Assembly (NCBI GenBank): GCA_000349905.1
Contig: KB722741.1
Coordinates: 728,449-792,448, forward strand
Direction of reading: 5' to 3'
Length of the DNA: 64,000 nt
Source of the DNA: Volvariella volvacea V23
Lineage: Eukaryota > Basidiomycota > Agaricomycetes > Agaricales > Pluteaceae
The notes under the pieces were generated by a model, which saw nothing but the letters and a program-made list of their open reading frames with translations, searched no databases and was not told the origin of the DNA. The position numbers and the translations under genes were made by a program. Shown here one piece after another: positions 12,401 through 23,748 of the stretch (positions are counted from its first letter, which is position 1; each line of letters opens with the position of its first letter).

Positions 12401-12709
12401 CGTTTCTCCCTTGTTTTAGACCACTTCACTGTCGCTCGGTGGCGGTCTATTGTACACACTCAAGTTTATCAACGAACACCAGACCAAGATATGCAAGCCA
12501 TCGACACGGTTTTACACGGTCGCCTATCTCCTTTATTTAACAAATTTGGCTGGACGGATGAAAACGTCCTGAGCACTAAGCGATACTCTGAGGCAGTTAG
12601 CCATAGTATTAAAGTAATCACGGAGATGATCACGCGATTCAGCAATGGTGCATACGATGATGAAGTGCAAGAAGAATGTAAACAGGTTCGATTACCAACC
12701 GAACTGTAG
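9409..12709 (+). CDS. Hsp70-like ATPase / CC coiled-coil fusion protein
   Basis: This model joins an HSPA12-type ATPase to a CC-family protein. From ATG 9409 (MAERLAYNGDDRKLTLAFD) the exons follow the same order as the separate Hsp70-like genes: FSGQEGIGGDYKTPS, LMFADYLRYLFTCTKDF, IIDAGERTIDISC, FVTQLAKIFLQ, HDPEYNIRSGVLKLKG, RFFEPSITCISRA and VGELAANDW. The exon starting near 11069 is one open frame that begins as Hsp70 (SVIPHGAVSLYIYQG) and passes, with no intron, into a coiled coil (LKCKEEELEELNEGIKALH). More coils follow, then LTEIVEVLTQEVSRASS, HHAQYWCSSN and the WRSIVHTQV module. TAG 12707-12709 ends it where relatives have a Gln before FQSD; remnants of the frame (FSADLDHDDSSRIQ) continue downstream, so it is C-terminally truncated. 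All three ATP-contact motifs are altered, so it may not hydrolyse ATP. Confidence 0.65.
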
Positions 12710-13442
12710 TTCTCAGCCGATCTTGATCATGACGATTCTTCTAGGATCCAGAGCGCTCAGGAAATGCAGGTGACCATGATCCGCCTAAGGTGGATGCGAC
12801 TTTGGATGAGATACCATGCAAGGGGTATCTAGAAGGTGGCAATGAATGAGCTGGGTAAGAAGGATGACCGGTGTTTGATAACAGCTCGTTGGAGAAGAAA
12901 CCAAGGAAAAGCGGGGAAGGACAAGAATGGATGTTGTAGTAGTCCCTCATCGACGGAGTTGCCTCGGATACTCGAATGTAATATAGAGCTTTTCACATCG
13001 AATTTAGGTCAGATTATTTTCCTCCAATGTTGTCAAGGGCCTAGTAGGCCTTTGGTGTTACGCAAGTGATGGAGCCCGAGTTTGAATTTGTTTGGCTTCT
13101 CCTGGTTTGGGCTGTGGGAAGTTCAGTAACCCTCACCCTGTAGCGCTTGCACCCTTGCGACGTCTCGAGACTCGTGGATCGAAGGACCCAGAAGGTATTT
13201 TTTTAATGTACATTATCAAAACCTTTACTGAAAACTACAATTAACTCCAGGGAAAGGTGACTCGACGCGTGGTGTAAATCAAGCCTGAATGCACTGAACT
13301 TAGTCACGCGCGCAGCCCGCTATGTAGGTAATCGCTACCAGTATTTAGCGCCTTATGTCTGTTAACCTCGTCCCAGCACAGCCAAATACGCCCCGTATCT
13401 TTCGACAAATATCCTTGCTATCTCCTCCTTCCTCTTGTGACG
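12710..13442. other. CC tail remnant and spacer
   Basis: Bases 12710 to about 12830 keep the frame of the truncated CC module of the fusion gene past its stop. The rest, including a poly-T run at 13198-13205, shows nothing I can support; 13380-13440 is pyrimidine-rich before the next proposed start. Confidence 0.4.
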
Positions 13443-15157
13443 ATGTCCCAAGGAAATGCCCATTTGGGAATCGTAGACTTTAACGGCAAACCCTCCCAAA
13501 GCCGTACGTGTCCGCCAACTGATGAAGGGCAGTATTTAATGAAACACATTCACTAGAGCCGGCAGTGCATAGAAATGTCCTAGACGGGGTATCCACTGCT
13601 CAAAGCAATCAGAAAAATGATGGAAAACAAGTGGCATGTTCGAGCTCTGAGGTACGGGAATAATAGGGACTCAAATAGTCACCTTTTACTAACAGGGCGA
13701 CAGGAAATAACGCGTCTCAGAAAGGAGTTAGATCACGGATTGGAGGGCCTGGATATGACTATTCAGAAGCTTCGTGAAGATCTGGAACTGGAAAGGCAGA
13801 AGTCAGTGGATTTGCAGGACGTCATTCGAACTTTGCAGCGAGTAAGTAATTTGGAGACATGCGATGTGGTTTGTGTCCTCACAGCTATAGTAAGGTAATC
13901 AACGACCTTGAATGTAGCAATAAGGAGAAGGATACTCAACTAAGTACTATCAAAAAGGAACTCGATGATACGCGGAAGCAGTTGGAAGCGGAGGCCGACG
14001 AACACTCTGGCCACATCAAGACCGTAGGGCATAATGCTAGAGATATTCAGGAGCAGCTGACCACGACCAAAGAACAACTCGACGAGACCCAAAAACTACT
14101 TCATGAGATAACCGAAGAATTCAAGAGGATCAGATTGGATCCCCTGCCGCGGCTCGTACCGCGTAAAGACGCCATATGTGGACGGGAACTAAAAGAGATG
14201 GTCGAATCCTTGAATCAAGAAGTCCTGCAAACAAGTCTAACAATTATCGACTCGCTCGACTTCAAAGAGCCACTTAGAAGAAAGCTTTCAGCTGAAGAGC
14301 GTGCTTACGTTCTTCCTCAGCTCGAGGTGAATCTGCCTCGTACCCTCTTGGCACGGCTGACATGTCATCATCCCATATCTGACGGTGTCGAGGAAGAGTT
14401 CGGTGTTCAGATTGCTCTACAGGCAATCATGACCGAATATGCATGCTACTATTCCCAATCCTGGTGTCCCTCCGATGATCAACTCGACAGCCACCTGCGG
14501 CACATATATCAAGGACTTTACGAATCAGGTTAGTATCTGATATCTCTAATCTGTGCTTGCCCGTTTTATGTGTTTTCATTGCAGACCCATTAATGGCACC
14601 ACAGTGGCGATCTATGACTCGCTCTCAAGTTCGCCAACGAACGTTGTTCCAAGACATCCGCACTATCGACATAGCTCTACGCAGTCAACTGTCTCTCTTG
14701 CTTAGCGCATGCGGTTGGACAGATGACTACCTATTGAGCAATGAACGACATGCGGAGGTCATTAGTCGTGGTATTGAAGTTATTACAGAGAAAATTGTAC
14801 AACTCAACAAAGCCATATACGAAGACCTCACACAAGATGAAGTCAAAATTCTCTGGTTCAAATCAGGTTCACAGTTCCAATCTGATTCTGCTCATGATGG
14901 CTTCTCTGGAGTCCAGCGTGTTGTTGGGCAAATATTGTGTACGACGGATCTAGGTGTGCAGATTAGCACACCCAGTGCTGGAGGAGATTCCGCTGTCACC
15001 ACGTTAAAGGCAAAAGTCTTCATGAATGATTTACTGTTAGAGAACTATCAGGCAGGTATCAGCAACGAAAACTCGAGGTGGTGATACTAACATATATTCA
15101 CAGAACTCAGGCGAGGGGAAATCGAAGGAGAAACAGAAGAAGCACGAACAGACGTAA
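13443..15157 (+). CDS. CC-family coiled-coil protein, copy 5
   Basis: Function unknown. The best-preserved plus-strand copy in its conserved half. A possible first exon starts at ATG 13443 (MSQGNAHLGIVDFNG), and an open stretch ending NDGKQVACSSE at 13651 precedes a donor GTACGG; how these join is not resolved. Coils follow: EITRLRKELDHGLEGLDM (from about 13702) and VINDLECSNKEKDTQL onward (from about 13898). The helical module reads GRELKEMVESLNQEVLQTSL and has YYSQSWCPSDDQLDSHL. The C-terminal module starts APQWRSMTRSQVRQRTLFQD after the intron at about 14529-14584, and carries GQILCTTDLGVQI. The last exon starts at 15105 and ends NSGEGKSKEKQKKHEQT with TAA 15155-15157 if a GC-AG intron is used at 15052, which keeps the junction (..Q, phase 0) shared by all copies. 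Confidence 0.65.
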
Positions 15158-16099
15158 ATGCCACTTCCAGGTCCGGCTTTAGACTAAATTAAAGGAACAA
15201 TTGTGAGTAATTGAGCGTACGAGTCTTTTGCGTGTCACACAAACTCGCCACGGAATGATGCACTTTTTTTTTCAATATTGAAGATCTTATAATTTGTAAA
15301 GCTTCGATTATGTATCAATTATTACTGCTTTTGCGTTTCCCAGCCCGATCTACCCATCTGCCAGTGCCATTATTTACTTGATAGTGGGTCGAGCCTTGCG
15401 AGACTCACGAATCGAAGAGCTCCGGGAAGCATGTAATCATGGGTATAATAAAGTAGCACGCTGGAATGTGGTTTCAATCAAAGCCGGGTTGGACTTCAAG
15501 CGTCACCCATTCATCAAGAAGCATGGCCGGTGTCAGGTTGTCTAGCGTCACACCGGTCTTAAGACCTGAAGAAATGAGAATTCGTGTCGCTGAGTCGTGC
15601 GGATGACTGCGCTGGACTTAGCGACAAACACGAGGCACGTCGTGTAGGGTCACTGCCCTGCAAACGCCTCCTGTTACTCTGCCCTTTTAGAGCAAAGCCC
15701 TCTACATACACTCAGCTTGATTCTACTCCATTACTTTTCGCCACATCGCAAAGATGTCAGGAATGTTCTCTCAAAATAGCGTTAACACCAGGACTACCCC
15801 ATGGCCGGAGGATAAAGCCAGCAGCACCTATCGGCACGATCAAATGCCCCATCCATTTTTATTAGGCAGGCAATCTGGCACTAGAGATAGAGGGTCAACG
15901 ATATATTATGAGGGTGAAAGTACGTGACTTGAGTGCTAATTGATCGATCGGGACATTGCTTGACGGAGGAGTGATTAGGTCAAGGTACTAACCCATTCTT
16001 ATCGAGGGAAAGACGTCTGCTTAGCCAAACAGAGGCAAGGTTGCACGACCCTTTGATAGAAACCCGTGACAAAAAGACGCCTTCGAGTACAAAGGTAAG
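15158..16099. other. spacer between CC copies 5 and 6
   Basis: About 0.9 kb in which I see no supported gene. An unspliced 93-codon frame at 15584-15865 has no recognisable feature. The unlocated first exon of the next CC copy may lie near the 3' end (15860-16098). Confidence 0.35.
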
Positions 16100-17518
16100 A
16101 ACCATGCTGAAGATTAACAAGGTTGGCTTTTACCAAAATCAACATAGGAAATGACTCGCCTGAGAAAAGACCTAGAAAGAAGATTGGGAGCATTAAGTGA
16201 AATGACGCAAAAGCTTCTTTCCCACTTGGAAAAAGAGACCCAAAAATCGGAGAACTGGAAGAATACAGTTGAGATCTTACAGGAGGCAGGTTTCTCTGGC
16301 CCTTGATCGCATTTTGTTGTTTCAATTTTAATTGGAATCAGACGATTACGGGTCTCCAAAACAGCAACAAGAAGAAGGACACTAAATTAAAGTCTCGAGA
16401 ACAGGGGCTAGTCGATGCGCAGAAACAGCACAGAGTGGAAGTTTGTCAGCTCTCACATCGCGCAGAGACGGCAGAGCTGAAGGCCGAAGATCTTCAAAGG
16501 CAACTAGAGACAATGAAGCAGCAGTTCAACGAGACCAAGGAATTACTTGAAAAGCGAACTATAGAGCTTCAAGAGGCCAGAAATTATGGTCCAGCGCGTC
16601 GAAGTACGCTATTCAGACGAGAATTGAAAGAAGTGGTGGAGTCGTTGAATCAGGTGATCCTATAAACGAATTCGACGATCGTTGACTCACTCGATTTTAA
16701 AGAGCCTAGCAGGAAGAGACTTTCTAAAGAAGAACGCGACCGTATTTTGCCACAGCTGGAGGGTCATCTTCCCCGAACGTTCCTATCACGACTTGCGCGC
16801 AATCGCCCTCTATCAGACGACGCTGATGAGGAGTTAGGCGTCCAAGTAGCCTTGCAGGCAACGGTGGCCAAAATCGCTTACTTCTATGCTCAAAGCTGGT
16901 GTCCCTCAAATGGTCAGTTGTCCCATAACCTCAAGGAGATTTATGACGAGCTACACAAGTCAGGTTGGTCATGGCTCTTCTGTCCTAGGAGGGCTTATAT
17001 GTAGTCTCTTTCACCCCGTCACAGACAGTTTCGCTGCTCGCCAGTGGCGATCCACGACCCATTCCCAAGTCCGCAAACGGACATTAACCCAAGATATTCA
17101 AACTATTGATGCGGCTCTACGCAACTCCCTGGTTACATTACTGAACGTTTGTGGTTGGACGGGTGAGTATATCTCGAACAACGATCGTCATTCACAGGCG
17201 ATTTGCGATAGCATCGGAATTATCGCAGATAAAATCATGCAACTCAACGAGGCCATATTCGAAGATCCCATGCACTACGAGGCCAGACTTCTCTGGTTCA
17301 GATCAGGATCAGCATTCCAGCCCGATGTGGCTTGCGATGACTTCTCTGGCATTCGGCGTGTTCAAGGAAGGATATTGTGCACAACGGATCTTGGCCTACA
17401 GATCACCACGCCCGGGACTGAAGGAGAGTCTGTTGCGAATATATTAAAGGCAAAGGTCATTCTGGATGACGTTCTGCACAAGGGGGATCAGGTAATGATC
17501 TGTGATGGCGTTCGATAG
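16100..17518 (+). pseudogene. CC-family copy 6 with in-frame stop
   Basis: The first recognisable coding piece is the coil exon at about 16147 (EMTRLRKDLERRLGALSEM), after an intron with a GTAAGA donor at 16099. Next are ITGLQNSNKKKDTKL and LQRQLETMKQQFNETKELL. The helical module starts FRRELKEVVESLNQVIL and then meets TAA 16663-16665; relatives have Gln there (VLQTS), so CAA to TAA explains it. Past the stop the frame goes on undisturbed: NSTIVDSLDFKEPS, FYAQSWCPSNGQL, the intron at about 16964-17024, RQWRSTTHSQVRKRTL, GRILCTTDLGLQITTP and LKAKVILDDVLHKGDQ. One nonsense change in an otherwise intact copy points to recent inactivation, a sequencing error or stop readthrough. The last mini-exon was not identified; the end given is that of the open frame. 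Confidence 0.65.
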
Positions 17519-17918
17519 CTGCTATACTGACGGGATTGAGAAGAGTAGACGTCATAGTTATATCTAGTGATGCAAGGGCTCTAATACCCAGACGAATGGG
17601 AAGCAGGCATCGAGTCCTTTTATTTCACGTTGAATCAACTTGTGATGTATGCAATTGGACTAATATAACCACGGATGCCGGGTATCCTGAGTTTAATCAA
17701 CGTGATTCTTGTAACTACCTTGAGCGTAGTATAACCAAACATGCTCGTCTGCGCATTGCTAATGGGCAAGCGCCTAGGTTAAGCACTATCTTACAAAGTT
17801 CAAGACAATAAATCGTGTATCTATATGGGTGTCGGGCAGGCGAGTTATTCAATGGTCGATAATTCAGGCCCTAACAAGTCCAGCTTCCGCAATTGGGGAA
17901 AACCTATTCACGATCTCA
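17519..17918. other. spacer, no gene seen
   Basis: About 400 bases between the convergent CC copy 6 and the carboxylesterase. Nothing recognisable on either strand. Confidence 0.4.
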
Positions 17919-20249
17919 TCAGCACCAGTCCAGCGCTCCACGCGAAGTATACCACTCAAGCCATACCTGGGGGAATACAGGCAACACCTTGTTCCACACC
18001 GCACACGCCCGATCTACCTCTCTATGGTTCCCCACCTCAACGCCTGTAGTCAAGTTTCTGAATATCGCCAGAGTGCTAGGATCCCCCGGATCGTATCGCC
18101 TCCACCCGGGAATCCCAGGTCCCTTCCAGGGGTCTAAATGCTCATACATCAGCCCCACCACAGACGGCATCTACCAAGGAGTACGTACCCTTGATAAACC
18201 CAACCCACGCCTCGACCATCAAATCGCTCAACTGCCGCTGCTCCTTCGTAGCCTCCACATACGGCGGGGACATCACGATCGTCCTCCACGTCCCCATCAC
18301 GAACCGTATATCGCTCCCGTGGAACGCACCAATTCTGCTTCCGCGGGAATTCAAGTTGTCTGCGACGTGGTCGAATCGGTATCGCCAGACTGGGAGGTTG
18401 AGGTGCGTGGTGCGGTGGGTGGCGAGGTTGTGCGCGAGGCAGAGCATGTGTGCGTCGCCCCACATGGCAGAGGTGGCGTTGTATGCGGATGGGAAGGAGG
18501 GGGATGGGACGGGGTAGTATTTTTCGAGCTCCGAGAGGGGGGCAAAAGGAAAGTTCAAGTTATCGCTCTTGCTGTGTTGGATTCGACCGTGCAGTGGTAC
18601 GAGAGGAAGGCAGAGTTAGTGACACCAAAGAGGAAAAGGTGAATGAAAGTTACCTATATGCGGTGATATCTGACAGATATGCTGTTGGTTCGCCTTCTAC
18701 AATGAGGCTCCCTTCGTCCTGTACTCGCAATGTTTCGCCACTATGATGGGACAAAGGAAGTCGTCATACGCACCTTATTTGTCCCAATCAGTAAAGGCAC
18801 TTTAGCTGTACGCCCGGCTTTAGTCTGCGCTACGTAACTATAATAGCAATCAGGATCAAAAATATACGGCAAGGCAACGAATTGGAGGTACTATAGATGG
18901 CACCTTCACTCACTCTTTCCAAACAGTAATGTTGTCGGTCACGGGTTGAAACTGCGTTTTTGTATCCAACAGCGCTTTACACAGCTCAGCCCCCGATTTA
19001 GTTCGAAGGCAATCGAGCTGTCTTTGGCCTGCGCCAGGCCGACTTGGAGTGGGATCCGGGCAGCTCAAGTTTGCTGCGACGATGGAGAGTTGTTGATTGA
19101 TGGGCCACATTGGTTGCGCAGCTGTATTAGTTGGGGATGTCTGAGCAGCATAGAGCAAGGTGGACACGGAATGGTGCTTACTATCTCCACTCTGCATGAC
19201 GGCTCCACGAATAATGGGATCGTGGGCATAGGCGGAGAGGTAAAAGTTTGTCATTTCTTGAGAAGTACGCATTCAGACTGCGTGGAGCAATGAACGCAAT
19301 TACGGCCTACCAGCGCCCACAGATTCACCTGCATTAAAGATGCAATGTCGTTAGAATGGCAATTGATACCCCAGTGCGTGCATACCTCCAAGGGTAATCT
19401 TTCTTGGATCGCCACCAAACCGTTCCGCATTATCTCTTAACCACTCAACAGCAGCTCTCGTGTCCAACAGCCCAAAATTCTGGGTCTTGCCTTGGGCTGC
19501 TAGTTCGGCGGAATGCGGGAATCCAAAGAGCGAGAGCCGGTAGTTGTAACTCGCAAACACGATTCCCTATATAACCATCCATTACGATAGGGTCTTTAAT
19601 TACGGTATGGGGTAGACCAGATGTACGCACCTTGGCGGCCAAGTACGATCCATCGATTTTGGGGTCGGATGACGCACCGCTGTCGAATCCACCACCACTT
19701 TACATCACAGTTACCGCGTAGCGTCTCGCGTTTGAGCATGAACGTCTGCGCGGGAGGACGAAAAGACTGACTGCGAGTACAAATAAACGGGAAGCTTTGC
19801 GTTCCTGCCCGCGTTCGCAGGCGCAATTACGTTGATCCGCAAACAGTCTTCGCTTTGCACCTCCGTCCCATTCCCTCCGTTTTCTCTTTTGTCGCGCACA
19901 TCCTCAGTAGTACGATCAAGACCCGTGAAAAGCCTACATACCTCCCTTGCAAGCATGCTGGTCCATATTTCGTTGCATCAAAGACTTCACTAGGTCTCGC
20001 AGGTGAAATTTTCTTCGGAGGCACCCAGCGATTTGGACCTGAAGTATCTTGCGCGAAGCGGATTCCTAGCCACTTTTTGAGCGGGATAGAGGTAGTGTTT
20101 TTGTCTACAAAGCCTTTGACGAGCCCAGAGGTGGTTAGCACAGTGAGTCCTGAGCTGGTGGTGTCTTCTGTCTGTTGGGCGAGTACTCGAAGGGCCAGGC
20201 CTAGAGTGACAACGAGGAGCCAGGGAGACGGATACACTATAGTCCTCAT
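17919..20249 (-). CDS. secreted type-B carboxylesterase/lipase
   Basis: Alpha/beta-hydrolase of the carboxylesterase type B family, which cleaves carboxylic esters; the substrate cannot be read from sequence. The start at 20249 gives a signal peptide (VVTLGLALRVLAQQ), so it is probably secreted. Markers in order along the minus strand: GLVKGFVD, PLKKWLGIRFAQ, SEDCLRINVIAP, an oxyanion-loop exon (GGFDSGASSDPKIDGSYLAAK, read from about 19705 to 19632), FASYNYRLSLFGFP and RFGGDPRKITL. A tiny exon near 19325 encodes the nucleophile elbow GESVGA, with Ser flanked by Val instead of the usual Ala. Then come AYAHDPIIRGAVMQSGD, an exon with the acid (DEGSLIVEG, about 18713-18660), SAYNATSAMWGD, and the catalytic His in GAFHGSDIRFVMG (about 18335). 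The last exon (HLDPWKGPGIPGWRRYDPG) ends at 17919. Ser, Glu and His are all present, and no stop interrupts the spliced frame. Some exon edges are tentative. Confidence 0.85.
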
Positions 20250-21197
20250 GATGGGGACGGGGAGTCTACATGGCTGATCTCCACCATTAAATGGCGCTTC
20301 TCCATCATGTGTTGGCTTCGAGGAGGCAAGTTTTCGGTTGGATTTCGGAACGTTGGCTCTTCGAAGTTGATCTTCATCTCGAGTTCGTGGATTGAAAAGA
20401 ATTGCATATGTGGACGGCTACTGATTGCGTTGGGTAGAAATGGGGGCAATCGTATGGGGTTAGCTGTGGCCGTGGCTCTGTGGATGAAAGCTCCAGTTCC
20501 GATTCTCCCGCGAACGTCCCATATTCTAAACTGAGAATCCAAGGATTTTTCGAGTCATGAGTAGGCACTTTTCCGATGCCCTGGACGCAAGAGGCAGGAA
20601 AGTGCATTGCGAAGTGTGGGCGCAGCTCAGCACCCACTAATACGACAGCTTTCCCTCTCGAATCAGTCTCAGGACTTTGCGCAGTACACAAAGAGCAAAG
20701 TTTTCCTTTCAATGCTTTCCAATACTGCTTTCACTCGGAAAAAGGTGTGTTATGGAGTCAAAGAGCACGGGCTACCCTGACAGGTCCCGGTGGCATCGTC
20801 CCATCACCAATCCTCTTATCAGTGTTTCTTTCCATTTGGGGTAACTCCCAGAGATCAAAGGAAATACGCACCTTCCTGCGTAAGGCAACCGCAATTATGT
20901 CACCACGCGCTTAGTCTTTGCCTTTGCTTTCAGGATATCCCACATACAGCGCTGCTGAGCACAGTCATCTTACTGCAGCGCAACCATAACCGCGTTTCTT
21001 TGTTCACGTGCTTGGGTGGTAATTGCTATCATATAAAGTGGGCGACTGAGGAGCGTCCTTTCTTTTCTTTGCCTCCTTGTGCATCACCCTTTCCTTCTGT
21101 TACAGCTTTGTTAAGCTTGGTGCGAGTGGGCCTCTCCTCGTCCTTGTGTTGCTCCCTAGCGCCACCTCTCTTGCTTGGACATTGACTTGCGTCCACA
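20250..21197. promoter_or_regulatory. divergent intergenic region
   Basis: About 0.95 kb between the starts of the minus-strand carboxylesterase and the plus-strand gene at 21198, so both promoters should be here. Bases 21055-21130 are pyrimidine-rich (CTTTCTTTTCTTTGCCTCC), common just upstream of fungal start codons. No conserved gene is visible. Confidence 0.4.
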
Positions 21198-22556
21198 ATG
21201 GCCACTCTTGCGTGTACCACCCATGTGGGCCTTACTATGGGTCATCACTACCGAATTACGACCTCACTCACTGTCAACCGCGTAGGTTTCTTCGCTACCA
21301 AACGTGCATCAGGGATTGATCATTTCACCCAACAGGACCCTAACGCATTTAACAATAGCACCTCTTTGGCATCAGATATCCGCGCCACTCCCCACACTTC
21401 CTTTGAGGACGCAAAGCTATCCGACACGTTTTATCTCTTATATGAAGGCTCGGAGCCTCTCAACGAGCCAGTTCGGCAACCTTCCCCCTTTGGACCAATC
21501 GCCGGTCATCTTGAAGCCAAGCGGCACGCCAATGAGCAGTTATGTGCTCTCGAGGACCACTTTGAGCTGGACCTTTCTCACTTCACCAGTCAAATTAGCA
21601 AGGAAAGGGCATACAGCGGGACGTATCATCCACCCGCGTATATGCCTCCCTCTCATACTTCAATCTGGTCCCAATCTGGTCTGCCACGCATGGCACTATA
21701 CTCCGCTGCCTGGCTCGCCACGTCCAGCGTTGAACACCCTAATTCATATTGCAAACCTAACCCCAAGCCTGCACATTCTGGGCTCAAAGGCCTAGCACGA
21801 CTCCGCGCAATCGCACCCACGCCACTAGATCTCATCTCCAACAGAGCATCGACTGCGCCTGAAGACGTTTACGAGATTACGGTCAACGCACCTGTCACAC
21901 CGCCAGACTGCGATTACGACGCAGATCTGGACACGGCCTCTCCATTCACATCATCGGTCGGCCCTTTTGCGTCGCATAGCCTCCCTAAAGTGTCAGCGGA
22001 GAGAAGAAATATGGCGACGTATGCGAGCGTCGTTGCTGGTACTACGACCGACCTCGGTGATAGTATCACCTCTTCTGTGGAGCTTGGACCTGTCGTTCTG
22101 AATCCATTCGACAGCGTAGCATCTCTCCCGGAGGATATGGACGAAGCTACAAGAAAGGAGATGATTAGAGCGGCTCCCAAGCCCATGCCTGGCGACGATA
22201 TGTCCAAGTGGATCTCGTCTCCAGAATTGTCCTCGTCTTCGTCCACGTCACCCTCTTCGTCACCAGTGGACTCTCTCTCTTACTCTTGTACTGCCACGCC
22301 TTCATATAGCGAGTCAAACGCGAACACAACCTTTGCCCCGGGCACTCATCAAACGATTCCGCCCATTGCAGAAATACTCGCCAGAAGAATCAAGTCACTC
22401 ACTCGGCATCAGGATGGCCTTTTGGATTTATTGAAGCTCGGACCGGGGGTGCTTGAGAAGCCTGTCTCGACTCGGGCTGCTGGTGGTCGTGGTGATGCCG
22501 GGTCTGGCTATAAACCGCCCACCCCACCGCCGAGTCCTGTTGAGATGGTTGATTGA
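21198..22556 (+). CDS. hypothetical Ser/Pro-rich protein
   Basis: An unspliced frame of 452 codons, long for this intron-rich region, starting MATLACTTHVGLTMGHHYR. I recognise no family. Visible features: no transmembrane segment, an N-terminal part rich in Thr/Ser, a Ser run at about residues 335-355 (ELSSSSSTSPSSSPVDSLSY), and a short basic amphipathic stretch near the C terminus (EILARRIKSLTRHQDGLLDL) followed by Gly/Pro-rich sequence (PPTPPPSPVEMVD). The composition suggests a mostly disordered protein. The length and the C/T-rich leader before the ATG argue that it is real. Confidence 0.6.
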   Translation: MATLACTTHVGLTMGHHYRITTSLTVNRVGFFATKRASGIDHFTQQDPNAFNNSTSLASDIRATPHTSFEDAKLSDTFYLLYEGSEPLNEPVRQPSPFGPIAGHLEAKRHANEQLCALEDHFELDLSHFTSQISKERAYSGTYHPPAYMPPSHTSIWSQSGLPRMALYSAAWLATSSVEHPNSYCKPNPKPAHSGLKGLARLRAIAPTPLDLISNRASTAPEDVYEITVNAPVTPPDCDYDADLDTASPFTSSVGPFASHSLPKVSAERRNMATYASVVAGTTTDLGDSITSSVELGPVVLNPFDSVASLPEDMDEATRKEMIRAAPKPMPGDDMSKWISSPELSSSSSTSPSSSPVDSLSYSCTATPSYSESNANTTFAPGTHQTIPPIAEILARRIKSLTRHQDGLLDLLKLGPGVLEKPVSTRAAGGRGDAGSGYKPPTPPPSPVEMVD

Positions 22557-23748
22557 TGATGCTCGCAAGTTAATGACTGATGAATGGGATATTGTAGTAT
22601 ACTTAATGGATGCGATTACGTTTATGGTGAACGTTGACTCTGGGAAAGGTGATTTGGAGCTTCATCCGCTGTAGTTCTCATTGAATTAGGATGTACCTTT
22701 CCGGTTTTTCCAACTTTGTATATGTGCTGTAAGGTGTAATTGTACTAGTACTCGATCGCTTTCTCCAGTATCTCGATTTCTCAATATATGCTTCCTCCAA
22801 GGTGTGGACGAAGTTGACGAAGTTGACAAAGAAACGAGTGCACGTGACCGTTACATTTAAACCAGCTGCAGCTGGCTCAAATTTAAACCTGCTCAAACCA
22901 GTGAATTGGTTAGTGAGTTTGGATCGAGCATGCAGCTAACTACAGGCGAGACGATGTCATGCTGATATAGTAAACAGCCGGCCGCGATCACAAGGGTTGT
23001 TCTCGTAAGTAGGTTGACAGGCCCGGGGAGTTCCTTGGGGCCCTTTGGTTCGTACACCGTGTGTATATTAGTTTTGGTTTTTTCTTGACGCAATCTGACC
23101 GAATTTTTTTTAAATTTGTTTCATCTAAGGTGTGATCAATCTGGAATATCCTAGAGTCGCAAGCGTTGATGTAGACGTGATTTGCCTCTCTAATGCGCTT
23201 AGAAATCTAGAAGTGGAATGTTCGCGCAGCTCCAGACCGCGATACAGCGCAGGCGCGCAGACACACTAACCCTCGCTTTGGACATGACTTGGCGCCTGTG
23301 ACTGTGTCGCAGACACAGATTTCGAGTGTATTTATTGATCGATGGAGAGTATTGGCGCGAATGCTTGCGCGCCCCCTTGTTCTCGTATTACACTGAACCT
23401 CGAGCGTTTGCATTGGAGAAACCTTGGACATACCCTTCAAGATGGTGAGCATTGCAGAGAGCGAAAGCAGACAAAGGTAAGTAGAAATCACCTCTTTTCC
23501 AGCACATAGCCTCAGAGCTCCTCCTATAGTTCCCCACAATCTATATATCTCGATACACGCTCTATTGAGGAAGCTTGGTGCTATGTAAGCAACCATGCCG
23601 CTCTGGTAGGACCTGATCCAGCGATATCAACACGGTAAGCTTCTAGTGTCCTCATAGCTTGAAATACATTATCTGACATCGATACTCTAGTGAGAGAGAT
23701 TGTTACTGTAAAAGGAGCAACAACCACTGACCTGACACTCCATACCAG
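22557..23748. other. spacer, no supported gene
   Basis: Contains a poly-T stretch at 23105-23112 and short open frames without family likeness. Upstream exons of the small membrane protein at 23749 may lie between about 23540 and 23745 (a GTAAGC donor sits at 23635), but no start codon could be settled. Confidence 0.35.

Noticed and set aside
8641..12840. Firm claim of repeat-induced point mutation
   Set aside because: The stop changes all fit C to T, but nonsense changes from Gln and Trp favour that type anyway, and no context statistics could be computed here; kept only as a testable finding.
6010..17518. NLR-type (NACHT/NB-ARC) immune receptor interpretation of the cluster
   Set aside because: No Walker A GxxxxGK[ST], NACHT or repeat domain is visible in the CC proteins; the nucleotide-binding fold present is the actin/Hsp70 type.
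17893..18642. Plus-strand open frame of 249 codons
   Set aside because: It lies antisense over the last exons of the carboxylesterase, whose minus-strand frames carry the catalytic His motif and conserved C terminus. The plus frame has no recognisable features.
20246..20712. Minus-strand frames of about 100 codons upstream of the carboxylesterase
   Set aside because: Two overlapping frames on the same strand, no domain pattern, and they lie in what should be the promoter region.
23207..23596. Minus-strand frame of 129 codons
   Set aside because: Cys/Arg-rich with no recognisable pattern, and possible 5' exons of the plus-strand gene overlap it.
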